From assembly GCA_900766745.1 (NCBI GenBank), contig CAAFWR010000023.1:1-24220 (forward strand): a stretch of DNA of 24,220 nucleotides, written 5' to 3'. Below, one piece after another: positions 1-7,899 of this stretch (position 1 is the stretch's first letter; every line of letters starts with the position of its first letter). The notes below the pieces were generated by a model that saw only the letters and a program-made list of their open reading frames with translations, was not told where the DNA came from and searched no databases. Position numbers and translations under genes: made by a program. The DNA comes from Methanobacteriaceae archaeon. Its GTDB lineage: Archaea; Methanobacteriota; Methanobacteria; Methanobacteriales; Methanobacteriaceae.

Positions 1-378
1 TGGTGCTAATGGTACTTTAATTGATTCTACTTTCACTGGTAATACTGCAACAAATAATGGTGGTGGCGTGTACTGGTCTGGCGCTAATGGTACTTTAACT
101 AAATCTACGTTCTTTAATAACATTGCTATTGATGCTGGTGGCGTGTACTGGTCTGGCGCTAATGGTGCCATAAATGAATCTAATTTTACGAGTAATTCTG
201 CTGTTAATGGTGGCGGTGCTGTTCGTTTTAGTTCTGGTGCTGTTAATTGCACTATTTCTAATTGTAATTTCATCAGTAACACTGCTGTTAATGGTGGTTC
301 AGTTGATTGGTATGGTGCTAATGGTACTTTAATTGATTCTACTTTCACTGGTAATACTGCAACAAATAATGGTGGTGG
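1..378 (+). repeat. Exact intragenic DNA repeat of 66 bp (1-66 and 313-378)
   Basis: Bases 1-66 recur identically at 313-378, an offset of 312 bp (104 codons, in frame). A shorter exact copy of about 28 bp encoding GVYWSGANG lies at about 64-91 and 138-165. Identity at the DNA level, including wobble positions, points to recent duplication or gene conversion between repeat units rather than only protein-level selection. Confidence 0.85.
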
Positions 379-1416
379 TATTTTCTGGTCTGGTTCCAAT
401 AGTAATATGTCCAATTGTAATTTCACAGACAATTGTGCTCCTAATGGTGATAATGTTTATTGGTATTGGACTGTAGAGGAATTTTTAAACAAATATGGTC
501 AAATCAATGATTATGATTATGTTTATATTCTAAATGGTGTTGGAACCCCTTCAAGCACTATTGTCTTAAATAAAAAAGGAATAACCATCTCCAGCCAAGG
601 TAATGTAACCTTTGATGCTAAAGGCGGAAATCTTCACTTTGAAGTGACTGGAGATAACGTTTTAATTGAGAAAATTACTTTCCGAAACTTCAATTTCACC
701 AACAGAGGAGGAGTACTTAGGTGGTTTGGAAATAATGGTACATTAAAAAATTGTAACTTCATCAGCAACAGAGCTAATTATGGTGGTGGAATTTATTGGA
801 ATGGTGCTAACGGTACATTAATTGATTCATCTTTCATTAATAATACTGTTACTGTTGATGGTGGTGGTGTTCGTTGGACTGGTGCTAATGGTACCATATC
901 TGCTTGTACTTTCAATGGTAACAAAGCTGTTTTACATGGTGGAGGTGTAGACTGGGTAGGGTTAAAGGTATTATAAGTGTTTCTACATTCACAGACAATA
1001 CTGCTACTTACGGTGGTGGCGTTTACTGGACTGGTGATAACGGCATATTAACTGATTCATCTTTCATTAGTAATACTGCTAATACTTGGGGTGGTGGTGT
1101 TTTATGGAATAATGCTAATGGTACTTTAATTAGTTCAAGCTTCACTAGCAATACTGCTAGAAATGGAGGCGCTATTTACTGGAATTCCAATGGATTTATG
1201 GTTAATTGTAGTTTTAACGATAAATGGATTCAAACTAATGGAATATATACTAATAACCATTTAAACATTAATGGTGGAAATGGTATTGTAGACATACTTA
1301 CTAATACTAACGCTACTCTCACGGGTATTCAAGTAATAGTCCTAAACAATGCGACATATTATTATCCCTCAAATTCGAATATTAATTTAACTGACAATCC
1401 AAATCATAAGATCTAA
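1..1416 (+). pseudogene. Adhesin-like surface protein, 5' end off the window, frameshifted and 3'-truncated
   Basis: This is the 3' part of a methanogen adhesin-like protein (parallel beta-helix type, presumed cell surface). The reading frame is open from position 2 and carries tandem degenerate repeats of about 30 residues with the pattern GGxVYWSGANGT...xSTFxxNTA. A non-repeat stretch at about 472-700 (EEFLNKYGQINDYDYVYI, then a short beta-rich part) splits two repeat blocks. The frame stops at 974-976, but the repeat pattern continues without loss in the +1-shifted frame from 961 (VKGIISVSTFTDNTA) to a TAA at 1414-1416. One missing base near 959-961 explains this. The second frame ends in INLTDNPNHKI, just after what looks like the start of an Ig-like or linker part, with no C-terminal wall-binding or membrane segment. 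It is either a decayed gene, a phase variant or a sequencing error. The repeat family is clear; the ligand is unknown. Confidence 0.85.
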
Positions 1417-1652
1417 ACACGATAAATGAAATATATAAAATAATTCGTACTTGACCTAACCAATTAACTAGAAATAGCTAAACAATGATTTTAATAAAGT
1501 ATATTTTCAATTATTCCACAGGTATGAAAATTGTACTTAATTCTGATAATTGAACTATGTATAATATTCTATAAATTATATTGAACAATACAAAAATCAT
1601 ATTTTAGTATTTTTTTGATTATAATGAGCCAATGATCAGGAGGGAAAAATTC

Positions 1653-1799
1653 ATGAAAAAAATTTATAGACTTATGTGGATGGATTTTTTTCTGGATCTT
1701 CGGGATGTTTCAAAATTTTATAACTGTTTTCAATATAAAATAGTCAAGAGTTTATTTTTTCAATTGATCCCATATTCTCTCTTTTTTTGGTTTGCCTAA
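1653..1799 (+). CDS. Candidate 48-residue small protein, unrecognised
   Basis: An ATG at 1653 follows an almost ideal Shine-Dalgarno site, AGGAGGG at 1638-1644, with 8 nt spacing. The product starts MKKIYRLMWMDFFLDL and ends in a hydrophobic aromatic tail (SLFFQLIPYSLFFWFA). No family is recognised. The strong ribosome binding site is the only real support. The sequence is AT-rich, so a chance ORF, or the start of a decayed gene, is possible. Confidence 0.25.
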   Translation: MKKIYRLMWMDFFLDLRDVSKFYNCFQYKIVKSLFFQLIPYSLFFWFA

Positions 1800-2145
1800 A
1801 TTTTTGTGGTTTTTTGTGTGTATATTGTGTCTACCAGAATAATTATAACATAATAAAAGAATGAAAATAGCATAAAAAAAACATAACAACAAATAGCTTA
1901 AACATAACATAAGTATCAATAAAAATGACATAAAAAAGTAAATAGTTTATGAAAAAAAGAATGAAAATAATATTTTATTTTCATTGCTTCAAATGGCATT
2001 TAAAGTTATGGCAATAGCTATTTCTTCTTTTATCTGATTTTTTACCCTCATATCTTTAAAGGATTCATTCCTATTTATTTATCATCTATTTTATTCAATT
2101 TCGACCATTTTAGTTTTTGGGGGGTTGAAATTTTTTTGGAATTGG

Positions 2146-2279
2146 AGTTACTAATGATATAATGAGGGGGTTGGTTTTGTAGTTGGTATTATAATAGTGA
2201 GGGATAGTTTCGTGACTGGTTACTATTATATTAGTGAGGGAGAAGTTTCCCCAGTAGTCAGTATATATATAGTGAGGAG
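2146..2279 (+). repeat. Four 24-bp iteron-like direct repeats
   Basis: Four ungapped 24-bp copies lie at 2146-2169, 2181-2204, 2218-2241 and 2256-2279, with start-to-start spacing of 35, 37 and 38 bp. The shared 3' core is TATTATATTAGTGAGGGA, and each copy begins RGTY. Copy 1 is the most divergent. A partial inverted relative (CTCCCCCTCATATTCAACTAT on the plus strand) sits at about 2291-2311. The array lies immediately upstream of the small-protein/helicase operon. Its position and regular spacing fit iterons for replication initiation or operators for the operon's own small proteins; the function is inferred. Confidence 0.65.
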
Positions 2280-2301
2280 TGTTTTAGACTCTCCCCCTCA
2301 T

Positions 2302-2340
2302 ATTCAACTATCGTTAAAAATCATAATTACATAGTTGAAT
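2302..2340. promoter_or_regulatory. 10-bp perfect inverted repeat ahead of first operon gene
   Basis: ATTCAACTAT at 2302-2311 is the exact reverse complement of ATAGTTGAAT at 2331-2340, separated by 19 bp. It lies 25 bp before the preferred ATG (2365) and overlaps the alternative TTG start at 2335. It could be an operator or an mRNA hairpin. Confidence 0.45.
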
Positions 2341-2364
2341 AAACAAATTAAAGAATGTGATAAA

Positions 2365-2565
2365 ATGTGTGAATTAAAACAGTACAATTTTAGGATTGGT
2401 GTAAGTGAGTTAGAGAAGTTAAGAGAGATAAGGGACGATAGCAGTATTAAGAATGTTAAAATTACTGTAGCATTCTTACTTAATGTTGCAACAAGTAATC
2501 TGATAAGAGATATTGAAGAAAATGGTTTAAATGAAGTTATCGGAGCATATATAAGTAATCAATAA
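2365..2565 (+). CDS. Small protein A of the element (possible DNA-binding; paralogue of protein C)
   Basis: This encodes 66 residues if the ATG at 2365 is used; an in-frame TTG at 2335 would add 10. I prefer the ATG because it gives the same N-terminal length as the paralogue at 2777: a Tyr at residue 7, then FRIGVSELEKLREI here against VKISRRELEELKGI there. Both then have a short charged linker, a hydrophobic helix (FLLNVATSNLIRDI here, MLKIAIQLFLYDV there) and a shared ENGL motif. The beta-strand plus two-helix look and the location beside a replication helicase suggest a ribbon-helix-helix-like copy-control or repressor protein. That is inference; no family is recognised with certainty. 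A GTGAT word precedes the ATG at short spacing. Confidence 0.6.
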   Translation: MCELKQYNFRIGVSELEKLREIRDDSSIKNVKITVAFLLNVATSNLIRDIEENGLNEVIGAYISNQ

Positions 2566-2583
2566 TTGAGGAGGGATTTAGTA

Positions 2584-2784
2584 ATGATTGGTGATGAAAC
2601 CGTTGAAGACATTAAAAATATTTTAGTAGAGAGTTACCCTGAATATGATAGGGGAATGTCTAACCAAGAATTAACAAATATTGTCTGTATATGTCATGCT
2701 TTAATTCAACAGATGGCAGTAGGTACAGTTCCATGGAATAGTAGAGCGCTTTTAGAATTACTTGAAGAGGAGAATCATGAATAA
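2584..2784 (+). CDS. Small protein B of the element, unknown
   Basis: This encodes 66 residues. The ATG at 2584 is chosen over the upstream TTG at 2566 because a strong site, GAGGAGGGA (2568-2576), sits at the right distance from it. The protein is acidic and probably mostly helical, with an N-terminal part (DETVEDIKNILVESYPEYDRGMSNQELTN, described here only for its character) and a C-terminal part ending LLELLEEENHE. It has no recognised motif and is not related to the two neighbours. Its stop overlaps the start of the next gene by 8 bases, so translation is probably coupled. Confidence 0.6.
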   Translation: MIGDETVEDIKNILVESYPEYDRGMSNQELTNIVCICHALIQQMAVGTVPWNSRALLELLEEENHE

Positions 2785-2998
2785 TTACATAACATACTCC
2801 GTTAAAATTAGTAGGAGAGAATTAGAGGAATTAAAAGGAATTATTCACGATTTCAAAAAAGTAAATATGAGTATTGACCTCGATACCATGTTAAAAATAG
2901 CTATTCAATTGTTCCTATATGATGTTAGGGAAAATGGATTAGAAAAAGAGACATTTAAATATTTAGAAGCTAATGAGGGATTCGATAATGATAGATAA
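2777..2998 (+). CDS. Small protein C of the element (paralogue of protein A)
   Basis: This encodes 73 residues starting at the ATG at 2777, which follows GAAGAGGAG at about 2764-2773 and overlaps the end of protein B (ATGAATAA). The sequence aligns end to end with protein A through YSVKISRRELEELKGI, a central hydrophobic helix and YDVRENGLEK. The N-terminal strand followed by helices resembles small ribbon-helix-helix proteins, but this is a resemblance only. The gene overlaps the helicase start region, so it belongs to the same transcript. Likely roles are control of replication or of the operon. Confidence 0.6.
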   Translation: MNNYITYSVKISRRELEELKGIIHDFKKVNMSIDLDTMLKIAIQLFLYDVRENGLEKETFKYLEANEGFDNDR

Positions 2999-4856
2999 AT
3001 TGAAAAGGATTAATAGGGGAAGATTTAGAATAAGCAACCCAGTAAAAGGGGAAGATGGGACAAAATATGTTTTACTTCAAACAGTAGGGGAAAGAATTAT
3101 TTTATTCAATTCTCCCCCTAACGGAGTTTATAAGGAAATAGCTAAATATTCATATAAAGAAACCACCAGTAAAATGATTACTGATGAAACAGTTATAGAA
3201 GTATTAGGGGGTTCAGTGGGAGAAGATGTTATTAGAGAATTAGTTAACCCATCTAAAAAAGGAATAAGAGGGATTACAGATGAGGAAGAGTATAATAATA
3301 TAATAGAAACCATAATTGAAGAGAATGTCTTACTTGAGGAAAAAGATATTAGTATGTTGGAATTAGAAATACTCGCAAATGTTGAGAAACTAAAGAAACC
3401 CTCCAATCAACTATTATCTAAATGGTTAAGGAGTAAACACGATTTCCGTTTACATGAGAATGGTTTAAAACATTATATGGCAACCCCTAACGGCTATAAG
3501 GAAATTGATAAAAATGACATCATCGAATTATTAGCTGATGTATTGGGGGAGGGAATACTTAACTTTAGAGATGCCTCCACACTATTAGAAATGGTGGCAC
3601 AAAAAAGAATAAAAGTTAATTATAACATTATTCAATTCCCCAATGGTATTCTTGATACTTCTACAGGGGCATTTACTGGTAGTAAGGAATGTATGGAATA
3701 CTTGCCTAAAATGGAGTGTGGATTTAATTTTCCTACAGAATGTTGGGAGGATTGGGATAGAATAGAGAAAGAATATGAGAATACTCCTTTAAAGCAAGAG
3801 ATAAGTAATATCTTGTCATGTGACTGGAAGTGGAACGAGGACATATTTTATTATTATTTAGCTAATTGTCTAATGGCAACTAATGAACTTGAAAGACTAC
3901 TTATAATTTATGGAAAATCCGGCACGGGGAAATCTACCCTTGCCACCATCATTAAAAGGATATTTAGTGGTTATGATTCTGCCGTAAAATTACAGACAAT
4001 CAACACAAACACCACTAACGGGCATGACACCTCCCCATTAATTGGGAAATGTGTTAACATAGATGATGACATGGGGGAACAACCCCTAAAGGATACTGGT
4101 AATATTAAATCCTATGTTACTGGTGGAGGGTTCACGGTGAACCCTAAAAACAAGGAGTTAGTTACATTAGATATGTTTACAACCCCCAAATTTATAGGGT
4201 GTACTAATACACTTCCTAAATTTGAGGGTAAAGGACATAAACGGAGAATGCTTATCATAAAAGCTAATAATAAGATAGATGATGGTAATGAATCCTACCA
4301 GAAAAATATTATGACTGGGAAAAGGGACGATGAAATAAGCTTACTTATTCAATATTCCCTTAAAATATATTACGAATTAAAAAGTAAAGGTGAAACACCA
4401 ATAAATCAAACAATAGAGGACACAATATGGGACTATTACTTAGAGAAACTAAAAACACAGAATATACCATATTCAGAACATTATGAAGAAGCTATTACGG
4501 AGTGTTTTATTGGAAAAAATGAATTATTTAAAAAATTAGATAAGTTAAAAGAGGTGGGAGGAATAGAAGACTACGAATATAAAGGTTCAACTCTCCGAAT
4601 ATTCCATAACGGAGAATGGGGGGAAATACCTAATTACACCTTTAAAGATGAAGCAGTAGAAATAATAACTGAGCATATTGAAAAAAATAAGGGGGAGGAT
4701 ATTAAGAATAATCATATTTTGAATATGATGAAAATTCATTATGACTATAATAGGAAAAGAGTAGGGGGAGATGATAGACCTTATGTTTTTACAGATTGCA
4801 TAGGTAAAAGTCATCTAAACAGGTTACTTGAAAATGTCCCAAATGTCCCATGCTAA
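2988..4856 (+). CDS. SF3 helicase, D5/P4-type replication protein of mobile element
   Basis: The product is 622 residues from ATG 2988, which has GAGGGA seven bases upstream; ATG 2973 would add five. The middle has a D5_N-like part (NGILDTSTGAF) followed by a superfamily 3 ATPase: Walker A GKSGTGKST at residues 309-317, Walker B VNIDDD at about 356-361, motif C FIGCTN at about 402-407, then a basic GKGHKRR segment. Such proteins unwind DNA during replication of plasmids, phages and integrated elements and often carry an N-terminal primase. Here the first 200 or so residues show no primase motif that I can recognise, so priming may depend on the host. It is the last gene of the four-gene operon. 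Four-base G and C runs look commoner here than in the host genes. The SF3 assignment is firm; whether the element is plasmid- or virus-derived is open. Confidence 0.9.
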   Translation: MIDKLKRINRGRFRISNPVKGEDGTKYVLLQTVGERIILFNSPPNGVYKEIAKYSYKETTSKMITDETVIEVLGGSVGEDVIRELVNPSKKGIRGITDEEEYNNIIETIIEENVLLEEKDISMLELEILANVEKLKKPSNQLLSKWLRSKHDFRLHENGLKHYMATPNGYKEIDKNDIIELLADVLGEGILNFRDASTLLEMVAQKRIKVNYNIIQFPNGILDTSTGAFTGSKECMEYLPKMECGFNFPTECWEDWDRIEKEYENTPLKQEISNILSCDWKWNEDIFYYYLANCLMATNELERLLIIYGKSGTGKSTLATIIKRIFSGYDSAVKLQTINTNTTNGHDTSPLIGKCVNIDDDMGEQPLKDTGNIKSYVTGGGFTVNPKNKELVTLDMFTTPKFIGCTNTLPKFEGKGHKRRMLIIKANNKIDDGNESYQKNIMTGKRDDEISLLIQYSLKIYYELKSKGETPINQTIEDTIWDYYLEKLKTQNIPYSEHYEEAITECFIGKNELFKKLDKLKEVGGIEDYEYKGSTLRIFHNGEWGEIPNYTFKDEAVEIITEHIEKNKGEDIKNNHILNMMKIHYDYNRKRVGGDDRPYVFTDCIGKSHLNRLLENVPNVPC

Positions 4857-4938
4857 TTTTAACTTTTTTTATATTTTTTATATTTTTTTATTTTTTTTAA
4901 AAAAACTTCTAAAACTAATGGGACAAATGGGACAAAAT
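4833..4938. repeat. Inverted TGTCCCA repeats around helicase stop and poly-T terminator
   Basis: The last codons of the helicase contain AATGTCCCAAATGTCCCAT (4833-4851). The opposite arm ATGGGACAAATGGGACAAA begins at 4918. Each arm has two TGTCCCA units, and the arms pair imperfectly around a loop of about 65 bases made of long T tracts (4862-4898) and an A tract. It may be a transcription terminator, a replication site or both. Confidence 0.6.
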
Positions 4939-5459
4939 ATGAAAAGGTAGTATAAAGTGATTGGATTATAATTATTTTTATTCAATTGCCCCCTATGTTT
5001 TAACACCTATTTTCAATGAAATTTAATATTTTACCTTGTTTGATATAGATTAAACGATTGATAAACATGAAAGTAGTATATGCTATTTAAGATAATTGAA
5101 TACTCGTTTAATAAAATTAGTAATTATTGGATAGTTACCTATAATTATAATAGCTATCTTTAATTAAATGTAGTCTTTATAAATGGTAGAAATTACTTTA
5201 GTGGAAATCATGCTACAGGAGGTAAAAATTTCACTAAAAAAATAATATTATGGTGGGATTGAAAAAAAATATTAAAAAATAAGGATACGGATACACCTAA
5301 TTAACGATTATTTCATGAAAATTTGATTTGGCAATTAACTTTTTTTTGAATTATCGTTTTGAGGAATATCAAATCATTACTCATGCTTGGTCGGCTTTTT
5401 TTATAGTGTGTCCCTCTTATAATTATATGTTTGTACTTCATCGCATATAAATGTTTATG
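4857..5459. other. AT-rich gap between helicase and integrase
   Basis: No gene is seen. The gap holds the poly-T terminator tracts and the right arm of the TGTCCCA inverted repeat, an adhesin-like remnant at about 5182-5260, and a T run at 5398-5401 and onward (GGTCGGCTTTTTTT) that could end plus-strand transcripts. No tRNA or clear attachment core was found. Confidence 0.5.
5164..5261 (+). pseudogene. Possible short remnant of an adhesin-like repeat
   Basis: Between a stop at 5161-5163 and the TGA at 5259-5261 one frame reads NGRNYFSGNHATGGKNFT, which resembles one repeat unit of the adhesin family (F.GNxAT.GG). There is no start codon and no second unit, so the match could be chance. If real, it suggests that the island landed in, or recombined with, an adhesin gene. 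Confidence 0.25.
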
Positions 5460-6617
5460 TTAAATGTCCATGTTTTCAATAATTTCCCTCCATTCATCGT
5501 CTGTCTTACTATTCACTATCTCCTCAATCTTATCCAATCTTTTGGAATTATAATATAATCCCTCTTTTAAGTTATTGTTTTCCTCTATTACTTTCTGTAC
5601 TTTTGGAGAATCTGCTGTTACAAGTTTATAATCCCAGTTTACCTGTAAATCTTTAAGACATTGGACATATTTCTCCTTAAGTTTACTTGGGTCTTTCATA
5701 AGATATATCTCATCGAGTGAAGCTCTTGTCCTGCCCTGCATGAAGTGGACTTCTGTTTCAGTAAAGACATTAAGATTATTCAAAGTAGTAGAATGATACT
5801 TACGAACAGTATGGCTAGTTAATATTCTTCGATTGCCTCTATGCCCTAACTGTAACTTATCATTAAGCTCCTGATACTTTTGGAATAACCTGCTTTGACC
5901 TATATCAAATAAAGGACTGTCTGTTTTAACTTCTTTCTTTCTTCCTTTAAGATAAATGATTATAGCTTCTACTGCTTCGGGACTGCAGAAAGTATAATAA
6001 TACTTATTCATCTTATGTCTTCTTAAAGTAAAGGTAGGCACTACATTATCATAGGAATGTATTTCCTTTAATATCTCATATATGTCATCATTGTTAGTAT
6101 GATATTCTCGTGTGGCTTCAACAAAATCTCCAACCGTTACGGATAGAGTTTCTTTTAATGCACAACCACTACTAGACTGGAATAATAATATTGCCCTCAT
6201 ACGATTATCTGAAGCCCTAATCGCCTGTTTTAATATTTTCTTATTGGGAATGTCTTTAAAAGTTGTTGGAGGGTTCTGTTTAAGGTTCTTATCACTAAAG
6301 TAAGGCAAGTCATGTATTTCTATTTCAAAATGTCTATAGATAGAAAGCACAGTCCCGAAATACATGTTTGCAGTTGAAGCTAAAACCTGAGAATAGACAT
6401 ATTCCCTGAAGTCTATTAGTCTTCTCCGTAAAGTTCTTTTTTTCCATCGTATACCTTGTTCTTCCTCTTCATCTGCTTCCCTTAATAATTCCTTTAATGG
6501 TAGGTTGTTGTATTCGCTGTATAATTGTCCTACTATTAAGAACCTTTTTTTAGTGTTTTCTGTGTGGTGTCTTTCTTTACATATTTGATTTATCAATTCG
6601 ACATTATCCATAGTCAT
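5460..6617 (-). CDS. Archaeal-type tyrosine recombinase (integrase), possible catalytic defect
   Basis: The product is 385 residues. The N-terminal part (about 1-115) is a SAM-like/core-binding domain and the C-terminal part is the catalytic domain. Visible motifs are a basic beta-hairpin (LRRHKMNKYYYTFCSPEA, about 198-215, with candidate catalytic Lys), HTVR at 269-272, QGR at 294-296 and the nucleophile Tyr305 in DEIYLMKDP, the layout of archaeal integrases. The box that normally holds the first catalytic arginine reads SSGCALKETLSV (149-160), with Ala153-Leu154-Lys155 and no Arg. It starts at the ATG at 6617, preceded on the minus strand by AGGGGATA. It faces the helicase operon across a 0.6 kb gap and is presumably the integration gene of the same element. 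The family call is firm; activity is doubtful. Confidence 0.88.
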   Translation of the reverse strand: MTMDNVELINQICKERHHTENTKKRFLIVGQLYSEYNNLPLKELLREADEEEEQGIRWKKRTLRRRLIDFREYVYSQVLASTANMYFGTVLSIYRHFEIEIHDLPYFSDKNLKQNPPTTFKDIPNKKILKQAIRASDNRMRAILLFQSSSGCALKETLSVTVGDFVEATREYHTNNDDIYEILKEIHSYDNVVPTFTLRRHKMNKYYYTFCSPEAVEAIIIYLKGRKKEVKTDSPLFDIGQSRLFQKYQELNDKLQLGHRGNRRILTSHTVRKYHSTTLNNLNVFTETEVHFMQGRTRASLDEIYLMKDPSKLKEKYVQCLKDLQVNWDYKLVTADSPKVQKVIEENNNLKEGLYYNSKRLDKIEEIVNSKTDDEWREIIENMDI

Positions 6618-6753
6618 ATTTATATCCCCTATTTAATTTAATGGTTTGCAGATAGACCATTTTTAAAGCGATAATGTAAGGTAAAATATAGAAAAATAGA
6701 TAGATTCATAGTAAAAAATTATAATACCAATATTTTTTATGAAAAAATAGAAA

Positions 6754-6775
6754 AATAATGTGATATTACATTATT
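6754..6775 (-). terminator. Hairpin terminator of radical SAM operon
   Basis: AATAATGT (6754-6761) and ACATTATT (6768-6775) pair perfectly around a 6-base loop and overlap the stop codon of the radical SAM gene. On the minus strand a T-rich tract (TTTCTATTTTTTCA) follows, which fits archaeal termination. Confidence 0.5.
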
Positions 6776-7898
6776 TCATCATTAAATCCATAATTGAATA
6801 TGGATCATCTTTTGTTTTCACTGATGGCTTTCCAAGACCAGGAATTGCATTTTTAGCAAATTCTTTATTGGCTTTTTTTGAAACTTCATCAAATATCATT
6901 TTGTAAGCAGTACATTGCGGATCAACAGCTTTAGATGTTCCTGCACTTACAATAGCATTATATGGACACCCTCCTTCACAATATTTAAGATGTCTACATT
7001 TTTTACAATTTTCACCAACATATTCTCTAAATTCTTGAAGTTTAGTCCATGCATCAGATGTTTTTAAGTCGTCGAATGAAGGATTATTAGCTACATTTCC
7101 AAGAACATATTCATCCATTCCAACGAAACGATAACATGGATATATGGAACCATCTGCACCAACAGCTAATGTAGTTCCAATACAATCGGCAAATGTACAT
7201 AGCGTTCCTCTTCTTCTAAATGCACTTTTAGCAATATGGTCTAAATCCATTATTGAAAACTTGTCTAAATCATACAGGTACTTATCAAGCCAATCTATTA
7301 ATAATTTGCCATGTTCTTCCTGATCTAATGCCCAAGGGTCTGCATTATCTCCACGTAAAGATGGAAGTGCTGCATGTATCTTTAGATTCATTTGATTATC
7401 TTTAAAGAAATCATATAAATCATCACTAAAATCTTTAGAATAGTCAGTAACGGTTAAAACAAAATTTACATTTAGACCATTGTCTTTAGCTAATTTATAA
7501 TTGTCCATGGTTTTTTTAAAGTATCCTTCTCCACGTTGATAATCGTTAATGTCCTCAGGCCCGTCAATACTTGTACTTATAGCTATATTGTATTTTTTAA
7601 ATAAATCAACCATTTCTGGAGTTAATAGCCATATATTACTTTGTAGGGAAAATCCCTCAACATTAGGAAGCTGTGATAGCTTTTCAAGAGAATACTTGTA
7701 GAAATCATAGCCTGCAAGTAATGGCTCCCCTCCATGAAATGTGAAATGAACGTCATCATCTCTAAAATCTTTTAACCATTCTATAATTTGGTCTATGATT
7801 TCAGTACTCATCATTTGGCTATTTTTTTCAGATCCCCAACAGTACTTACAGTTTGATGGGCAATTAAGAGTTGGGATTATCATTACATGAAATGTCAT
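6771..7898 (-). CDS. Radical SAM/SPASM enzyme, probable peptide or protein modifier (methanogen family)
   Basis: The product is 375 residues. The radical SAM motif is C13-x3-C17-x2-C20 (CPSNCKYC), followed by FHGGEPL. The C-terminal half has a SPASM-type set of cysteines: CTFADC, GADGSIYPC, then NCKKCRHLKYCEGGCP and DPQC, enough for two auxiliary [4Fe-4S] clusters as in anaerobic sulfatase-maturing enzymes. No sulfatase is nearby. Its start lies one base after the stop of the 69-residue CxxC protein upstream, so the two are translationally coupled. From memory it resembles the methanogen peptide-modifying family TIGR04083, which is paired with a small Cys-rich protein. The reaction on the partner is unknown; thioether formation or another side-chain change is possible. 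Confidence 0.85.
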   Translation of the reverse strand: MTFHVMIIPTLNCPSNCKYCWGSEKNSQMMSTEIIDQIIEWLKDFRDDDVHFTFHGGEPLLAGYDFYKYSLEKLSQLPNVEGFSLQSNIWLLTPEMVDLFKKYNIAISTSIDGPEDINDYQRGEGYFKKTMDNYKLAKDNGLNVNFVLTVTDYSKDFSDDLYDFFKDNQMNLKIHAALPSLRGDNADPWALDQEEHGKLLIDWLDKYLYDLDKFSIMDLDHIAKSAFRRRGTLCTFADCIGTTLAVGADGSIYPCYRFVGMDEYVLGNVANNPSFDDLKTSDAWTKLQEFREYVGENCKKCRHLKYCEGGCPYNAIVSAGTSKAVDPQCTAYKMIFDEVSKKANKEFAKNAIPGLGKPSVKTKDDPYSIMDLMMK

Positions 7899-7899
7899 T

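Larger units (their letters stand above)
1417..2334. other. Long intergenic stretch between adhesin remnant and replication operon
   Basis: This stretch has no long reading frame. It holds a possible 48-codon ORF with a strong ribosome binding site (1653-1799), a purine-rich tract with several ACATAA words (about 1850-1960), a T/G-rich part, and four iteron-like repeats (2146-2279) followed by an inverted repeat at the first gene. I see no tRNA and no recognisable attachment site. Confidence 0.6.

Noticed and set aside
1850..1960. Repeated ACATAA words as a CRISPR-like or structured repeat
   Set aside because: The words are short and irregularly spaced in AT-rich DNA, without constant repeat and spacer lengths.
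5280..5459. Possible attachment site or tRNA fragment near the integrase 3' end
   Set aside because: I found no tRNA consensus boxes and no direct repeat shared with the left edge or with the region upstream of the integrase.
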